64,000 bases of DNA from the NCBI GenBank assembly GCA_005408345.1, contig SEMN01000268.1, positions 496,001 through 560,000 of the forward strand, written 5' to 3'. Below, piece by piece: positions 13,001 to 24,838 of the stretch. The position numbers and the translations under genes are program-made. This DNA comes from Macquaria australasica. Taxonomy: Eukaryota > Chordata > Actinopteri > Centrarchiformes > Percichthyidae. Every line of letters begins with the position of its first letter. The stretch's first letter is position 1. The notes beneath the pieces were generated by a model. It searched no databases. It worked only from the letters and a program-made list of their open reading frames with translations, and had not been told where the DNA came from.

Positions 13001-16000
13001 TTCTGTAATGTGTTGACCGCAGAATGCCGGGTGTTCCCCTCAACACAAAGTGCTCATGACATTTCAGAAGGCTACTCTGATACAGTAAATCGCAGCATCA
13101 ACACTTTGAAAGACTACATGTTCCGCTTTGATCTGTGACTCGTGTCTCTTTCCTCAGCGACTCCCTATCAGTCTTGTTTATAACAGGAGTAACCTCTCTG
13201 TGGCGCAGTGATCACAGTCGTATGGCATCCACAGTGTAACCTTTTAATCCAATGCTCAGAACACACACTCAAATTTAGATCTGTTGACACTTGAGCTGAG
13301 ATGTGGCTGCAGGACTTCAGCTATAAACCGAGTCCCGTGTATGAAAACAGACACACGGGGAAAGTACAGTGAGCACTGAGGTGCTCCAGAACAAAGACAC
13401 AGTGTGGTGTCTGGTCAATCTGAAATGTTTCCCTCATCTGAAACCAACAAAACATACACAGTTTTAAAATGTCCCAGTTTTCTAGAGTCACCAAATGTCA
13501 CTTTTTCAGTTACCATTGTTAGGTGTTAGGAAGCGATTGATAGTTTATGGCTAATTTGGTATTCATAGTCATAGAGCTCTGGAGCGAGTGCCCAAAGCAA
13601 TCTGCATTGATCCATTTTTTAAATACCCATTTATCCTTCAAAATAAAATACAAGTGCTAAAATAACTAATCAGTGTGCACAAACAAACACATACTTTTAG
13701 AATTGAATGAACACATTTTGCTGTTTGTCTACGTGCCTTTTTTTTTTAAGTTTTAGCTTCAGTTTGCAGTATTATCTGTGTCCTAACACCAGCCGCATCA
13801 TCTCAGAACGTATCTATCCAGGAACATCAAGACAAACATTATTACATACTCCCATGTAAAGCTTCGTAGTGACTCCCAATTTCCAACACCACATAGCTTC
13901 AAAGTTAAAAGAAACAACAGTCCGGGTTAAATCCCATTAAATCTGTTTTAGGAAACCTGGACACTGAAAAAAATGTATTTTACTTCAGTGTGCATTTGCT
14001 TCTCTCTGTCGCCATACTGTGTAATTGTAAATTCAAAGTACAATGTGATCTGTAAGTGACACTTCTGGGGCTCTGCACTCCAGCACACTGACTACGAGGT
14101 TAAAGTGCTTACATTCAGATTTAATGATAGAGCTGATGAACGTAAACACCCTCAAAACTGAGAGTCAGCACTTTACTCCTATAATCAATGTTTTATTTCA
14201 AACCCAATGTGCAGGAGGACAGGGCCAGCACAAAAGAAAATGTGTGACAATTTATTCACAAGTTATTATGAGCAGTGTCAGCAAGAGCCACCTATGGTGA
14301 ATAGACAATGAAAAGCACAGTACTCATAAAAAGATAAATAACACACAAATTACTCAGGGCAAGGCACACAAGCTACAAAAGAAGATGCAGTGAACGTCAC
14401 CGTCCAACTGTCCAAACAGACTGATAAAAACAGACCGAGAAGAGATCCACATCAGGAAATATTGTTTTTCTTTTGGACACATAGATATGTCAAAATTCTT
14501 AGCCCCAGTTTGAGTGTTTTGTCTTTAAAGATGTGTTGGTCAAGTGCTTTTATTAAGACCTCTGCCAGAAATGAATGTGCTATTGATGATTTGAACACAT
14601 CTGTAAGCTCCGTTTAATAAAGTGCCTGAAAAATCTTGCTGTTAAGTCTGGTTCATATGTGTTTAGATTTATTAATTAAAAAAATCTTCAAATGTGCCAA
14701 CAAAGGCAGTGAAGAAGACTGCTAGCTAGAAAACATGGATTTAAAATTATTTTAAAACATTTGCAAATGTTTAATGAGGAAGGAAATACATTCACATTTG
14801 TTAGACCTCAAGGATACATTACCCACCGTGTGTTTTGGTGAGAAACACTGAATATAAACTTTTGTTTGTTTACAAGAAAACTCCACAGGGCACCTTTAAT
14901 ATCCACTGCAGGTTAGTGTTTGATTTGACAAATCAGTTACAAGCCACTTCCATCAGGGGATTTATATTCTATTTCCTTTCTGTATATTATAAACAGATAT
15001 TATTTGTAACAGACTGTTTCACTTGAACAAAGGAAATATGACAATTATTAAGACCATCTGGCAAAACCCCCGCCTACACTGAGACAATAATAGAAAAGAC
15101 TATTTCAATCAGGGTACCAGCTTCTCAAGAGCATACCTGGCCATACAGAGCCGATTCAATTAGAACACAACACCTCTCTCTGAGGCAGCAAACGTTCACA
15201 CATGGAGACTGACACCAAGAAATGATGAAAACTGACATCATGCCAACCTCTGTGGCCCTACAGTCTGGAGGATGATTGCATCACACCTAGGTGCTCATGA
15301 CAACTATATCTATTCAATTACCAATGACACAAATCATTGCTGATTATGTTATTTTGAAAACTGGTTTTGTTCATAAATTTTGCTGTTTGTCTCTTACTCA
15401 TAGGCTCTGTATCGCCAGTCCCCACAATACTCTGATGCCTCAAACCAAATCAAATTACAAGTCAAGTATTAACTTAATTAAACAATTTCGTTTGCAGTGT
15501 TACTCTGTAAAGACATTAAAAAAAAAAGAGATTTTGAAATAAGTCGGAATCACTTATACATCCTGGAAAAATCTTGATGGTTGAGTGAATCCTGATTCGT
15601 GCTCCACAGTCTCTGCTTCACTGGAAATGTGCTGTATGTGAGCCAACTGCCCCGTCTCTCTAAAGACGGAAGAGACTCGGTCTGACAGATGTCAGCAACA
15701 GTCTGCACACCCTGTGTTATTTGTTGTTGTCTGACAGGAATTACACTGACTGAATACATGATCTCAAATGTTCGCGGAAAAGACTGAGCTGAAGGGTCTA
15801 GGGGCCTCTTCCTCATGGCCATTCCTCCCCAAGTCCCAGAAAATGACTCTGTGACTGATTTAGATTAATCACATACACTCACATCCCTGACGCTGAATTA
15901 AAGATGCCCTCTGTCACCCTGATGGAAATTATTCATTCAGAAAAATATGAACTCCATTCTTTAAATAAGTTAAACACGTTCCTGACTGAGGAAATGAGAT

Positions 16001-17371
16001 GCAGTTTGGAGGCACAGAAGTGTTTCGTATTGTCTTCTTACTGACTCATACATGTTGTTTTGTTGGACTGACTGACTGTTTCTTTTTTATTCGTAGTTTA
16101 AATTTTTTTGTTATAATCTTTGATATTTCTTAGTCGTATCAATCCTGAATGATCACTGTAACTGTCAAATGCTATTCAAAAAAGCAACAAACAAAGTGTA
16201 CAAAGTAATTTTAATTACCAAACTGAACTTAATCAAAGACCTGTGCTTTGGTGTGTGTGCTACATCAACAGGAGTTGATTTTGCTAGCATCCCAATGTGT
16301 CACTGATCACAACTAATTTCACAGAAATTCCTTAAAGAGTCACCGAGTGAAATAGCCGTACATTGAACAACAACAGAAACTGCACCAGAGTTTGGAACAA
16401 AACAACACCAACACATCTGTCCTGTCTTTGTGTGTCAAAAAAAAAATGCTCATACAAAACCTCATCCAAACATTTTGACACAATAGGAGATCTGACGGTG
16501 AGTCACAGACTCTGAGGTGGAGGAAGCGTGAGTGGGCATCAGTGAATATGGAAGATGAATTGGATAGTGAATTGTGTGATATATACCAGCTCAGTCCCAC
16601 ACTGTCTGGAAAATCCCCCCTAATCCAACATCCAAAAAACAGACAGAGTGGGATGTGACAGATTACCAGAGAAAAAAGAAATGTCAGTATAATGTCACAT
16701 GTATTATATATTCATATGTGCTGAATATTTACTAATAACTGGTACAATTTCCTGAATAATCTCACCTAGATACTTAATTATGAATCGTATCAATACTCAA
16801 TGCTTGGTTTAGGTTAATTTAAACCTAAACCTCCTTAAAAAGCATCCTATTTCCATCCTGTTTCATGCCTTTCCACCTCCATCTGCGCAGAGGAGCAGAC
16901 AATTCTCCAAAGAAAATGGATTTATGTCCAGCTCAAATAACTACAGGCCTTATTTTGTGTTTACAGAATAGTATTCCTGTCCCCAGGGCCAGCTGAGGTT
17001 TTTAAACCATGAAGAGCCCTCAGCTTACTGTGGAGTTATTGATTCAATAACAGTTTAGAGTGTAACTAATGTTCTGCAGAGCTGTCTTTTCCACAGTGGA
17101 TGTCAATGTTCTTTCAGAAAAGCACCCTGAGCAACTTGTGATTAAAGAAAATATTGTAATACAAGTAGGGAAAATTTCCTATTACAATAATTAGAATAAG
17201 ATACAGCCTGTAATAATTATATTCATAAAACAAGCGATTACAGAAAAGACTAATCAAAATATCATCAAGTACTCGTTTTAATCACGTAACCTTCTCCTGT
17301 CTCCATTTTTCTTTACCTCTAATCTCAGTATGGGTCAAGTGGATGAGCAAAATGATGACAGGTACGTCCAT
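4940..17371 (-). CDS. rxfp2: Relaxin family peptide receptor 2, 5' portion (four exons, continues beyond left edge)
   Basis: Join of 17317-17371, 10994-11137, 5461-5544 and 4940-5045 on the minus strand, with introns of phase 1, 1, 1 and 2. The translation has, in order, a signal peptide, one LDLa module with six cysteines, a linker, and an LRR N-terminal cap with CDC spacing. This N-terminal order is that of the relaxin/INSL3 receptors RXFP1 and RXFP2, leucine-rich-repeat GPCRs at the plasma membrane in which the LDLa module is needed for signalling. RXFP2 is preferred over RXFP1 because b3glct lies upstream in the same orientation, as on human 13q12.3. The LRR exons and the seven-helix region are not in the window: no convincing LRR exon was found in 1-4939. 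No stop or frameshift breaks the four exons. A teleost rxfp2 duplicate or rxfp2-like paralogue cannot be excluded. Confidence 0.85.
5049..5094. repeat. (CA)n microsatellite at rxfp2 exon 4 acceptor
   Basis: About 40 bases of CA with an interruption; on the transcript strand it is (TG)n ending four bases before the acceptor AG of rxfp2 exon 4. Confidence 0.95.
5461..5544 (-). CDS. rxfp2: rxfp2 exon 3: linker between LDLa and LRR cap
   Basis: An 84-bp exon (2+81+1), acceptor TTTGCAG, donor GTAAGTATG. It reads GDNIGWADLFGQTLQNV and then NPVDQYLLNEC, joining in phase to both neighbours. The GD(N/T)xGW start directly after the LDLa module is typical of RXFP1/2. In this family the linker takes part in ligand binding. 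Confidence 0.88.
5545..9149. other. rxfp2 intron 2, left part
   Basis: No coding exon seen. It holds a 22-bp perfect palindrome at 5758-5779, a (CT)n microsatellite at 6963-7009 and a short CAC run near 7280. A tail resembling a common fish repeat end (AACTATTTCTTTAAGG) is near 8920. Confidence 0.6.
6963..7009. repeat. (CT)n microsatellite
   Basis: About 23 uninterrupted CT units within rxfp2 intron 2. Confidence 0.97.
9150..9505 (+). mobile_element. LTR-like Pol II unit, family B, plus orientation
   Basis: Contains imperfect sub-repeats around TTGTACTTTG (9250-9390), then CAGTAAAGAGC and GAGTCGTGCATTTGAGTCC with an end near GTTCGTAAC. The end matches the reverse complement of the start of the element at 22247, so these are two copies of one family in opposite orientation. 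No coding sequence. Confidence 0.6.
9506..10993. other. rxfp2 intron 2, right part, nothing recognised
   Basis: No exon, RNA gene or classifiable repeat recognised. There is an A-rich run near 9970-9990 and a T-rich stretch near 10710-10730. Confidence 0.5.
10994..11137 (-). CDS. rxfp2: rxfp2 exon 2: LDL-receptor class A module
   Basis: A 144-bp exon, acceptor CCCTCAG and donor GTAAGTATG. It reads LLASRAEVGAG and then an LDLa module with six cysteines: CPLGQFPC, GNMSVC, LPQALQC, NGHKDC and PNGADERRC. The acidic calcium-binding end (D in HKDC, then ADE) is kept, and NMS is an N-glycosylation sequon. The CPLGQFPCGN start is close to the CxxGxFPCGN of RXFP1/2 and unlike generic LDLa repeats. 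In this family the module is needed for receptor activation rather than high-affinity hormone binding. Confidence 0.92.
11138..17316. other. rxfp2 intron 1
   Basis: About 6.2 kb between the signal-peptide and LDLa exons. No further exon recognised. Around 14080-14210 is a stretch containing GAGAGTCAGCACTTTA, inversely similar to 39320-39340, probably a dispersed repeat. The rest is AT-rich, unclassified sequence. Confidence 0.5.
17317..17371 (-). CDS. rxfp2: rxfp2 exon 1, coding part: start codon and signal peptide
   Basis: The ATG is at 17369-17371 (minus). It opens MDVPVIILLIHLTHTEIR, a short hydrophobic signal-peptide-like segment, and the exon ends in one base before a GTAAAG donor (GT at 17315-17316). 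That base plus the CG at the start of the LDLa exon gives an Ala codon, so the join is in phase. The 5'UTR extends to the right by an unknown length. The start was chosen because it is the ATG opening a hydrophobic stretch that splices directly into the LDLa frame. Confidence 0.72.
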
Positions 17372-17641
17372 CCTGAAGATTTCCTGCTGTCACGTCGCTC
17401 CGGCTGTAATGCCTCGCACCAAATCCACAATAGGCTTCCCCCCGTGAAAACCTGCCAGTCGACAGATAAGTCAGCAGAAGTCCAAGTCGGTCCAATGTGT
17501 TAGAGCATGCCCGACATTTAAAAATGACATAAAAGACGAACTAGGGCATCGGATGGATTAGCTGAAGCAGCAGAGTGGAAAGTAAAAACCGAGCTGGTGC
17601 GCAAAAACAGCCACATCCTCTCCACACTGTCCTTCCCGGAG

Positions 17642-17677
17642 CTCTCTGAAGACTCTGCAGAAAGCCCCCCCCCCAGC

Positions 17678-17717
<40 letters not shown>

Positions 17718-17833
17718 CTCTCTCTCTCTCAAACACACACACACACAAACAAATATACACACACACACGCAACCACAAGGACACAGGCACTGTCTGACTG
17801 CGCGCAAACGCTCTTCCACCCCCTCCTCTCTCA

Positions 17834-17875
<42 letters not shown>
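17642..17875. repeat. Compound microsatellite upstream of rxfp2 exon 1
   Basis: C8 run, then (CA)n 17681-17714, (CT)n, further CA-rich sequence to about 17770, and (CT)n 17838-17874. On the rxfp2 strand this is a GA/TG-rich block about 300-500 bases upstream of the start codon, so it may sit in or near the promoter or 5'UTR. Confidence 0.9.
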
Positions 17876-17877
<2 letters not shown>

Positions 17878-18762
17878 TTTTTTCTTTAATTAGCCTATAG
17901 GCCTATCTCTTCATTGTTGGTGCCTTCTATTTTCTGTGCACCTGTGCGGGATTTACAGAACTTCATCAGGCCTGAGGAGTGAGTTTAGTCAGTGGAGATG
18001 ACAGCAGCAGAGACGAAGACAGTCACTGTGATTGATCTGTTGTATTTCCCAATCTAGAAACTACATTTTGTTTTCACAGCAGGAGTATGTTTTTGTTTTG
18101 CAAATAAAGGACCAGAGCTGGTAAAGCAGAAACAGCCTGGTCTTATTCTTCTAATGGGTTTATTGTGATCTTATAAGTTAGTGGGCTGCTATTTTATTTT
18201 TAATTCGACTAGCCTGGCTCGGTACCAAATAAAGAAAAAAACCCCCACCTACCATCACCTCTAAACTGAAGTGTAAAAATGACAAGTTGTGGCATTACGG
18301 GGGTTATGTGGTGGGGTCTTTTCGTCACCATGAAGTTGCCAGGCAACCAGCTGAGGTTCAAGGGAGTCACTGCGTCTGGCCAAGAAATAGTCCAGCACAT
18401 AACCTCTGCAAAACTTTGTTTTTTGTATATATTAAACAACCAAAATATAACGTGTTAATTAGTGAGTTTAGAGGTGCTGTTTCTCCCTGTTTCCAGTCTT
18501 TGTGTTAAGCTAAGCCAGAGTTGAGCTTCACTGGATATAATTGGAGACATTTGCCTTTTAAATACTTATACCCATTTATGTCTTTTTGATGTTAATGAAA
18601 GTTTCAGTTTCAGTTGAATTTATTTATTGATGTGCGAGCATGGAGTCATCCAAAGGAGCAGGAGTTCTGGTGCAAAGTGTGCTCACCAAAAGTTTTCATT
18701 AACCCTCTGACAAAGTAGTTTCCATGCTGCTCATTGTTTTGCTTGAGTGGTAATGGCCTTCA

Positions 18763-18809
<47 letters not shown>

Positions 18810-19039
18810 CTCTGGGCTTTGAAGGGCAGATTTGTGCCATTTAGGCAACGTGCCCATTTTTGAACACTTTCTGAACTGTGACCTTGATTTTTGATTTTGA
18901 CAATCAAAATACATGAAAGACTACACTTTTTCAAATACACTGTATTCATCTTTAGTATAATCTGTAATGAATATGAGGGATTTACTGTCCCTTTAAATCC
19001 CCTCTACCGCTGGTTAGGTAGCCTCATCTGGGAACTGTT
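17876..19039. other. Sequence upstream of rxfp2, no gene seen
   Basis: No coding exon recognised. Contains (TA)n at 18764-18808. Regulatory sequence for rxfp2 could lie here, but none was identified. Confidence 0.5.
18764..18808. repeat. (TA)n microsatellite
   Basis: About 22 uninterrupted TA units. Confidence 0.97.
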
Positions 19040-19560
19040 CACGAGCCTTCTTTCTTTCTTTCTTTATTGGTTTATTTAACAAGGACGGTGCACATTAATA
19101 AATACTGATGTGTGAGGATTGTGCTCAAGGCTATTTTTCATCTGTAGTCCCTGGACAGATATTACACACAAAAGTCCCCATAAAAAAAAGAATATAAGAT
19201 TAAAATTAAAACAGCTAAAAGACAATACGCATGTAGAGGAATAATAAAAAGGGAATATTAATGTTAGCAAAGATATCATAAAGGAAATCATTACACTATA
19301 TTGTCGGGTAAAACATGCAACACAGAAGCATACAGTACGCAGCACAGAGAGCAATTAAGTGCAGAATATTAACATTTATAGAAATATGTACTAAGCAAGA
19401 CAACATTGTGGTACGTTATCAGGCGGTAAATGAAACATGCAACACTGAAACTTACAATACGTCAACATAAAAAGCGACACATGCACACAATAAATATAAA
19501 TAACTCTGGTACAATAAAAGCAAGACCACAATAAAAGACATGCATGCAGGTATTCCTTTA
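19040..19560 (-). mobile_element. LINE-like 3' end, minus orientation
   Basis: On the minus strand the element ends in TTAAATAAACCAATAAAG followed by (GAAA)n (19044-19065), preceded by TTAATGTGCACCGTCCTTG, resembling a common fish LINE 3' end. Further in are two related copies of about 70 bp (19289-19355 and 19404-19475) that share AACATGCAACAC. No reverse-transcriptase frame is left. Confidence 0.5.
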
Positions 19561-19685
19561 ATATCCCTCTTAACTCAAGATTAGATCTTGCAGAGCCTTT
19601 TTATGTTATACAGTATTTCTACCTACTGACGTGTGGACTACTATCAAAAGTAAGTTGCAAATGAAGAATGGCCCTCTCATGAATA

Positions 19686-20162
19686 TGTTAGGTTTCAGCT
19701 CAAAAGATCCCAGGAAGCAGAACGTGCACACAGCCAGGTAGGTAGAGAACAAAAGTTTATTCCAAACAATGGTGGCTGGGCAGGCAGTGGCAGGAGAAGA
19801 GCTGGCAGAGCAGGCTGAGGCTGGAAAAACTGGCACCGGACTGGAGCGAGTCTGAAGCGCAAGAGAAACTGGAGTCAGGCAGAGAACAAAATGCAAGCAT
19901 TAGCTAATTGGTCTGAAGAATTGTCACAGTTACCACTCAGGAGAACAGACAATCTGACAAAGAACAAAGAGCTGCGCCAGGTATTTGAGGGCTGTGGAGG
20001 TGATTACAGATGAGCCTCAGCTGTGCCAGGGAACCAGCAGGAGCAGGAGACAGGTGGCCACGCCCAGGTGTAGACACACAGACAGACAGACAAAGACACA
20101 AGGAGCAGGGAAAAACAGGAGGCAAAACAAAAGGGAACAGGGGAGCAACCCTAACCATAACA
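19686..20162 (-). mobile_element. LTR-like Pol II unit, family B-like, minus orientation
   Basis: On the minus strand it has a TATA-like CAAATACC near 19980 and GGAATAAAC near 19755 as a poly(A)-signal-like site, the layout seen in related units at 22247, 40410 and 46441. No protein-coding content. Confidence 0.45.
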
Positions 20163-21779
20163 GAATATGCTTGCCAGTCATTACTTGTTATAAGTGTAAA
20201 GTCTAAATATTTGGCCACAACCAAAAATGCCTCCCAGCATGTTGTGATGTGAAGATAGTTTAATATGCGAGCAGTGTCTAGCCAGGAAGTCTGTTTGGCC
20301 TTGTTTATGTGCCCTTTTTGTTGTCTCTCTATATCCTTCATACAAAGTAAATCAGACAAGTGTTTTTTTCCCTCTCTAATCATTTTAAAATTCTACTGTA
20401 CGTTGCTGTGTTTGTCCTAATTTTGCAAACCTCTCGTTATCTCTTTTTCAAAGTTCATTGACCGCATCCCGACCCTTTTGAACCGACAGCTGCGTGAATG
20501 TCACAGGGGGGTTGAAAACATTTTCAGGACGTGTCTTTACTATTTAAAGTGGCCGCTGTACAGAAACAGTCTTGTTTCAGAGTTCAAATGAGATGATGGC
20601 AGATTCAAGGAACTTACAGGCCAAAAGTAACACGCAAACTTTGCAATTATAGTTAGAAAAAAGGTTTTATGTGATGATGGGCAAACATGTAAAAGGATCA
20701 TTTCATCAGAAAAACATCCCCTGATGAGGCTTTGACTTTCCAGACTACATTATGTAGTTTCACCAGATAACACAGCAGGCTCTAAACTCATATGGTGACA
20801 CTGAATTTGATTGTCATTCTCATTTAAGCTATCTAAATTACAGCTGTTGCTTTGATGCACAGGTAAGCAAAGCAAAACTGAAGTGCATTAAAAGGAGGAA
20901 GAAAATGAGAGACTCAATGTGCCTGAAAAAAAGGCTTCAAGTTACTTGTTAGCTGATTTATCTGTGTGTGTGTGTGAGAGTGTGTGTGTGTGTGTGTGAG
21001 TGTGAGTGTGAGTGAGAGTGAGAGAGAGAGAGAGTCAACAAACATCAATAAATACTGGTTATTGAAAATGGTATCAGATACAAGTGCGATGAAAAGAGAC
21101 ATGTCCTTTTATTTTTTATTTGATAAAAACTTACTGTAGCGTTTGGAACTTGTTTTATTCTTACTCATTTTTAATTCTTTAGTTTTTTAGATTTTTAATT
21201 CGTTGCATTTCTTATTTTATCATTTACTTTGTCAATTTAAAAGAAAACCAAGGATCTGAGTCTGTATGTCCTGTTGCTTCTGCAGGCGAGATTTTTATGA
21301 TCCCTGTATGATGTTGGGAGGCAATATTATCCAATGCAGGAGAAATGAGTTGGCATAGTGCAGCGTTTCCCTACATGTTCCTCTTGAGATGACACTGTGG
21401 AGCAAGTTATTCTTGTTCTTGTGGTTCTTCTTTTGTTTTTTAAAAAGTCTCACTAAGGGGCCTAGAGATGGAAATGTACCCCATGACATCTGTGTTTTCC
21501 TACTGAATTCAAAGAAAGCACATTTTGCCACAGTTCAAAAGAATACATGTTATTTGATAAGATTCAAAAGACAACTGCTTCGAGACTTGAACCTGCACGG
21601 CGTGATTTTTTGGCTACTTGGGTGTAGAAGAACAAGCTCTAAACACAACATGGACATTTTATCACCCTATATATTCACTTTCCTTTTACCTCTGTTTTTG
21701 TCTGCAGCAACTCCTGAGGGAAATATCTGGCTCTTTAGCAGCTAAATGCTCCACTATGCTTCTTATCAGTGCATGGCTG
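20163..21779. other. Intergenic, no gene seen
   Basis: Contains a compound TG/GA microsatellite at 20961-21034. No exon, RNA gene or classifiable element recognised. Confidence 0.5.
20961..21034. repeat. Compound (TG)n/(GA)n microsatellite
   Basis: TG units with GAG interruptions (TGAGTGTGAGTG pattern) passing into (GA)n. Confidence 0.93.
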
Positions 21780-21845
21780 AATGCACCTATTCTAAGTCAC
21801 TTTGGATAAAAGCGTCAGCTAAATAAATGGGATGTGATGTAACAT
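21780..21845. mobile_element. Short dispersed repeat end
   Basis: Contains CTTTGGATAAAAGCGTCAGC followed by TAAATAAATG, a sequence that recurs as an element end in many fish genomes. Boundaries are uncertain. Confidence 0.55.
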
Positions 21846-21894
21846 AATTTGAGCTGGATGGTAGCACAAGTGGCGAAAAGTCAGGAAGGCCCTA

Positions 21895-22110
21895 AAAAGA
21901 TTGCGATTGATCCTCTGGGGTCCATGAGTGGCAATCTGGTCATTCGATTTCAAGATGTCTTATAATGGACTGAATGAGACGACGGTCAAGAAGAAAATCT
22001 GACCTGAAGGTGGTGCTAGACAAAAGATCAGGGTGGTCACTGAAATCAGAATAAGTCCTCCTCTGGGGACCATGAATAGCCATGAATCTAGTTTACATTT
22101 AGATTAGGTC
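21895..22110 (-). repeat. Repeat A copy, inverted, truncated
   Basis: The reverse complement reads ATTCATGGTCCCCAGAGGAGG and then GACTT.. TCAGTGACC .. TCTAGCACCACCTTCAGGTC, aligning with 53560-53640 and 27840-27930. Part of a five-copy family in this window. Confidence 0.6.
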
Positions 22111-22246
22111 ATAATGACGGATGTGATCATTTTGTGGTGTGATTGATAGTTGTATTTCAGTGTAAATCTATTCCAAAAGGATAGCACTGCTGCATGGGTT
22201 TCGTGTGATCTTTGCAAAGGAAGCTCTGAGGTGTCCTTAGGAAAGT

Positions 22247-22790
22247 ATTGTCACGAACTCCGACACAAAACTGGTGGACTCAAATGCACGACTCTTCAGA
22301 CCGTGTAAGGTGTATCAAAAATCTTTTACTGAAGTAGACAACAAAAAATGCTCACGAGGAGGATATACCAAAGTACAAACAAAAACTCTCCCAAGGAGGT
22401 TATAAAAAAGTACAAAACAAAACGCTCACAAAGAGGATGAAAAAAGTACAAAACAAAACGCTCACAAAGAGGACCAAAAAATAACATGGACTGATACAGA
22501 AATTTGCTGGTACGCTTGACTCACTTCTTTTCACAGACGGCACAAGACGAACTGGCACAGGACAAAGGGAGACATGGACTATTTATACATGAGGTAGGGG
22601 AAAACAGGTGAGACCAATCAGGGGCGGGGTAGACAATCACAACGGCGGGAAAAATCACACAAAGGGAGGAAGTCAGGGTCTGAAACAAGAGGGAAAGGTG
22701 AGTACAAAATAAAACAGGAAGTGCAGGACGAGACTAGACGTGACTTTAACTTAACATAAAACTAGAACTAAGGCATGACATGAAATACAT
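22247..22790 (-). mobile_element. LTR-like Pol II unit, family B, minus orientation
   Basis: The minus strand has TGTATAAATAG (TATA-box-like, near 22580), then about four imperfect 35-bp sub-repeats built on TTTTGTACTTTTT and CTCCTTGTGAGCG, then CAGTAAAAG, and ends GAGTCGTGCATTTGAGTCC ... GTTCGTGACA. The end and sub-repeats match the plus-oriented copy at 9150-9505. No coding sequence; perhaps a solo LTR. Confidence 0.6.
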
Positions 22791-22969
22791 TTAACAAATC
22801 CGACGAGACACAACAAGTATTTGATCTTGTGTGTGAGATTAAGATTTCATCAGGAGCGTTATGCCTCTTCCATATCTTTGAAAATAGAGCATTAGTTTGG
22901 ACATCCCTTCATTTTCTTCACCAGTAATGACCTGAATTTTAAGTCAAAAGTACTTTTGGTGCTTTAAGT

Positions 22970-23122
22970 ATATGTTGATGCAAATATACAGTATATATAT
23001 CTACTTTTACAAAACGCAACATTTTGAATGTGGCATTTTTACTTATAACAGAGTATTTCTACATTGTGGTATTGCTACTTTTACTTAAGTAAGATATCTG
23101 AATACTTTTTCCACCACTGATT
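22970..23122 (+). mobile_element. Dispersed fish repeat ending TTCCACCACTG
   Basis: Contains ATTGTGGTATTGCTACTTTT, then ACTTAAGTAAG and TCTGAATACTTTTTCCACCA CTG. The same end occurs at 58060-58104. Confidence 0.65.
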
Positions 23123-24838
23123 ATCACAACACAACTGCAATTACCTTCGTTGGGCTTTAATATCCCATTTCATTAAAAAAAGGAAGCCATAGTTAAGCTG
23201 GCAGTTGGTGAGTTCAAGCTAAACATGACATTAAATGTAAAGCACATCAAAGTAAATCATTTTGAACAAAGAAAAATCCACTTGCTTAAAGTTATAAGTG
23301 ATAAATCTTTTGTATTACTTCAGCCTTTTGGCAAGAGGAGACTTAGCTTTAGCTTTAGTTTCCCCCATACCTCAATATATGTCACACATTTCATTACATT
23401 CAGTTTGAAATATGTGGTGTCCTTGTGGCCTTAGCTGGAGCAAAGCCTCTCGGTGGCAGAGCACAGATGGTGGAATTTATATGTTAAACGCATTGTATTT
23501 GATCAGTATCAGTGAACGCATCAGATGACCCAGAAGCACTAAAGAGACCTGAGAAACAACTAAAGGCCCAGGCTGTCTGCTTAGAATTAACAGAGAGAAA
23601 AAAAAAAGAGCCAAATTAACTTTTACCAGAGATCAACCCTCACCATCTGCAACGGATTACATTTGGAAGGACAAATGTACACACAGACTAAAGCGGCTCA
23701 TTGCGCTCAGAGCGTCACAAAAGGTGTATAATCTTGTGATAAAAAGAACAAACATGTAAGCTAATGTTTATTCATGAGGGGTTTGTGAGCAGCTCAAAAG
23801 GGAAACAATTTGGCTTTCAGTTGAGAGACACAGTTGCATTAATCAACATTTGTGAACTTCAGAGAGCTGAGAACAGAAATGATTCAGATTTCTTATTATT
23901 CATCATGATTCAAAAGACTTTCTTTTCTCCTTTGAGTGTTTTATTGTTAGTGTGAGAAACGATTCTTCAAATCCGGATAAGTCAGGTTCTTTTATTTGAG
24001 TGATATGCAAAAAAAAATCAGTTATGCAGCTGTATGTTAATGATTGAAAAAATTAACAAATCATTTACAATATGCTTATTTTTTTTATTATGATTCATCA
24101 CTAGGTTTGTGTAGTATGGAGCCTTGAAACTGACAAAATGTTAGCAGTTAACAGTCAAACATATAACTGAATACATAGATAAAAAATAATATATAATAAA
24201 ATAATAAATAATACTGTAATTTAAAATTCAGTTTTAAAAGAAATATAAATCTTTATACTTTTTCTTTAACCTCTAAACAGCTGGTAAAAAAAGCTTTTTA
24301 TTTTGTTCCTTTACGACCAGTTGGTTTAATTTATTGAATTATTCACCTGCGAGCCTCGGCGACCTACAGTTACCTATAACACCATTGTTTGCACATGCAG
24401 AGATGAGTCTATCTCCAGAAAGTCTGGTTTAAATAATAGATCCACAGGTTTTGATACTCATTAGATGCCAAAACACAAAGAGGTTTATAATACTATAAGT
24501 TAGGATTTTACAACTCAGGAAAGTTATCAAAGCGACAATCATTTTATCCTTAGTCACACTGATTGCAAAGTTAACTGCAGAAATACACCTTTCACATTAC
24601 AACATAAACTACCAGGAATGGGTGCCTACACGTATATGATTAGCCAACACAGGGTGTTAATGGACGACATCACATTATGCTGTGGCAAAAGTTGAGGCAG
24701 GTTCAACTTTTTTTCCCGTGGCTCTCTGTGTTGGGAGTGCCACTGCAGAGGTCTCATTGAAATGAATGAGAGGGCTGCGTTATTCACACAGCGTTAATGT
24801 CTGTCTAAATGTGGTCTTGAAACAACCTGCATCCCCTT
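23123..24838. other. Intergenic, no gene seen
   Basis: AT-rich sequence with no exon or classifiable element recognised. Confidence 0.5.

Noticed and set aside
17518..17834. Open frames rich in CVCVCV or THTHTH
   Set aside because: Translations of the compound CA/CT microsatellite.
22340..22480. Regularly spaced direct repeats, CRISPR-like at first sight
   Set aside because: Imperfect sub-repeats within a dispersed eukaryotic element, no unique spacers of constant length, and the genome is a vertebrate.
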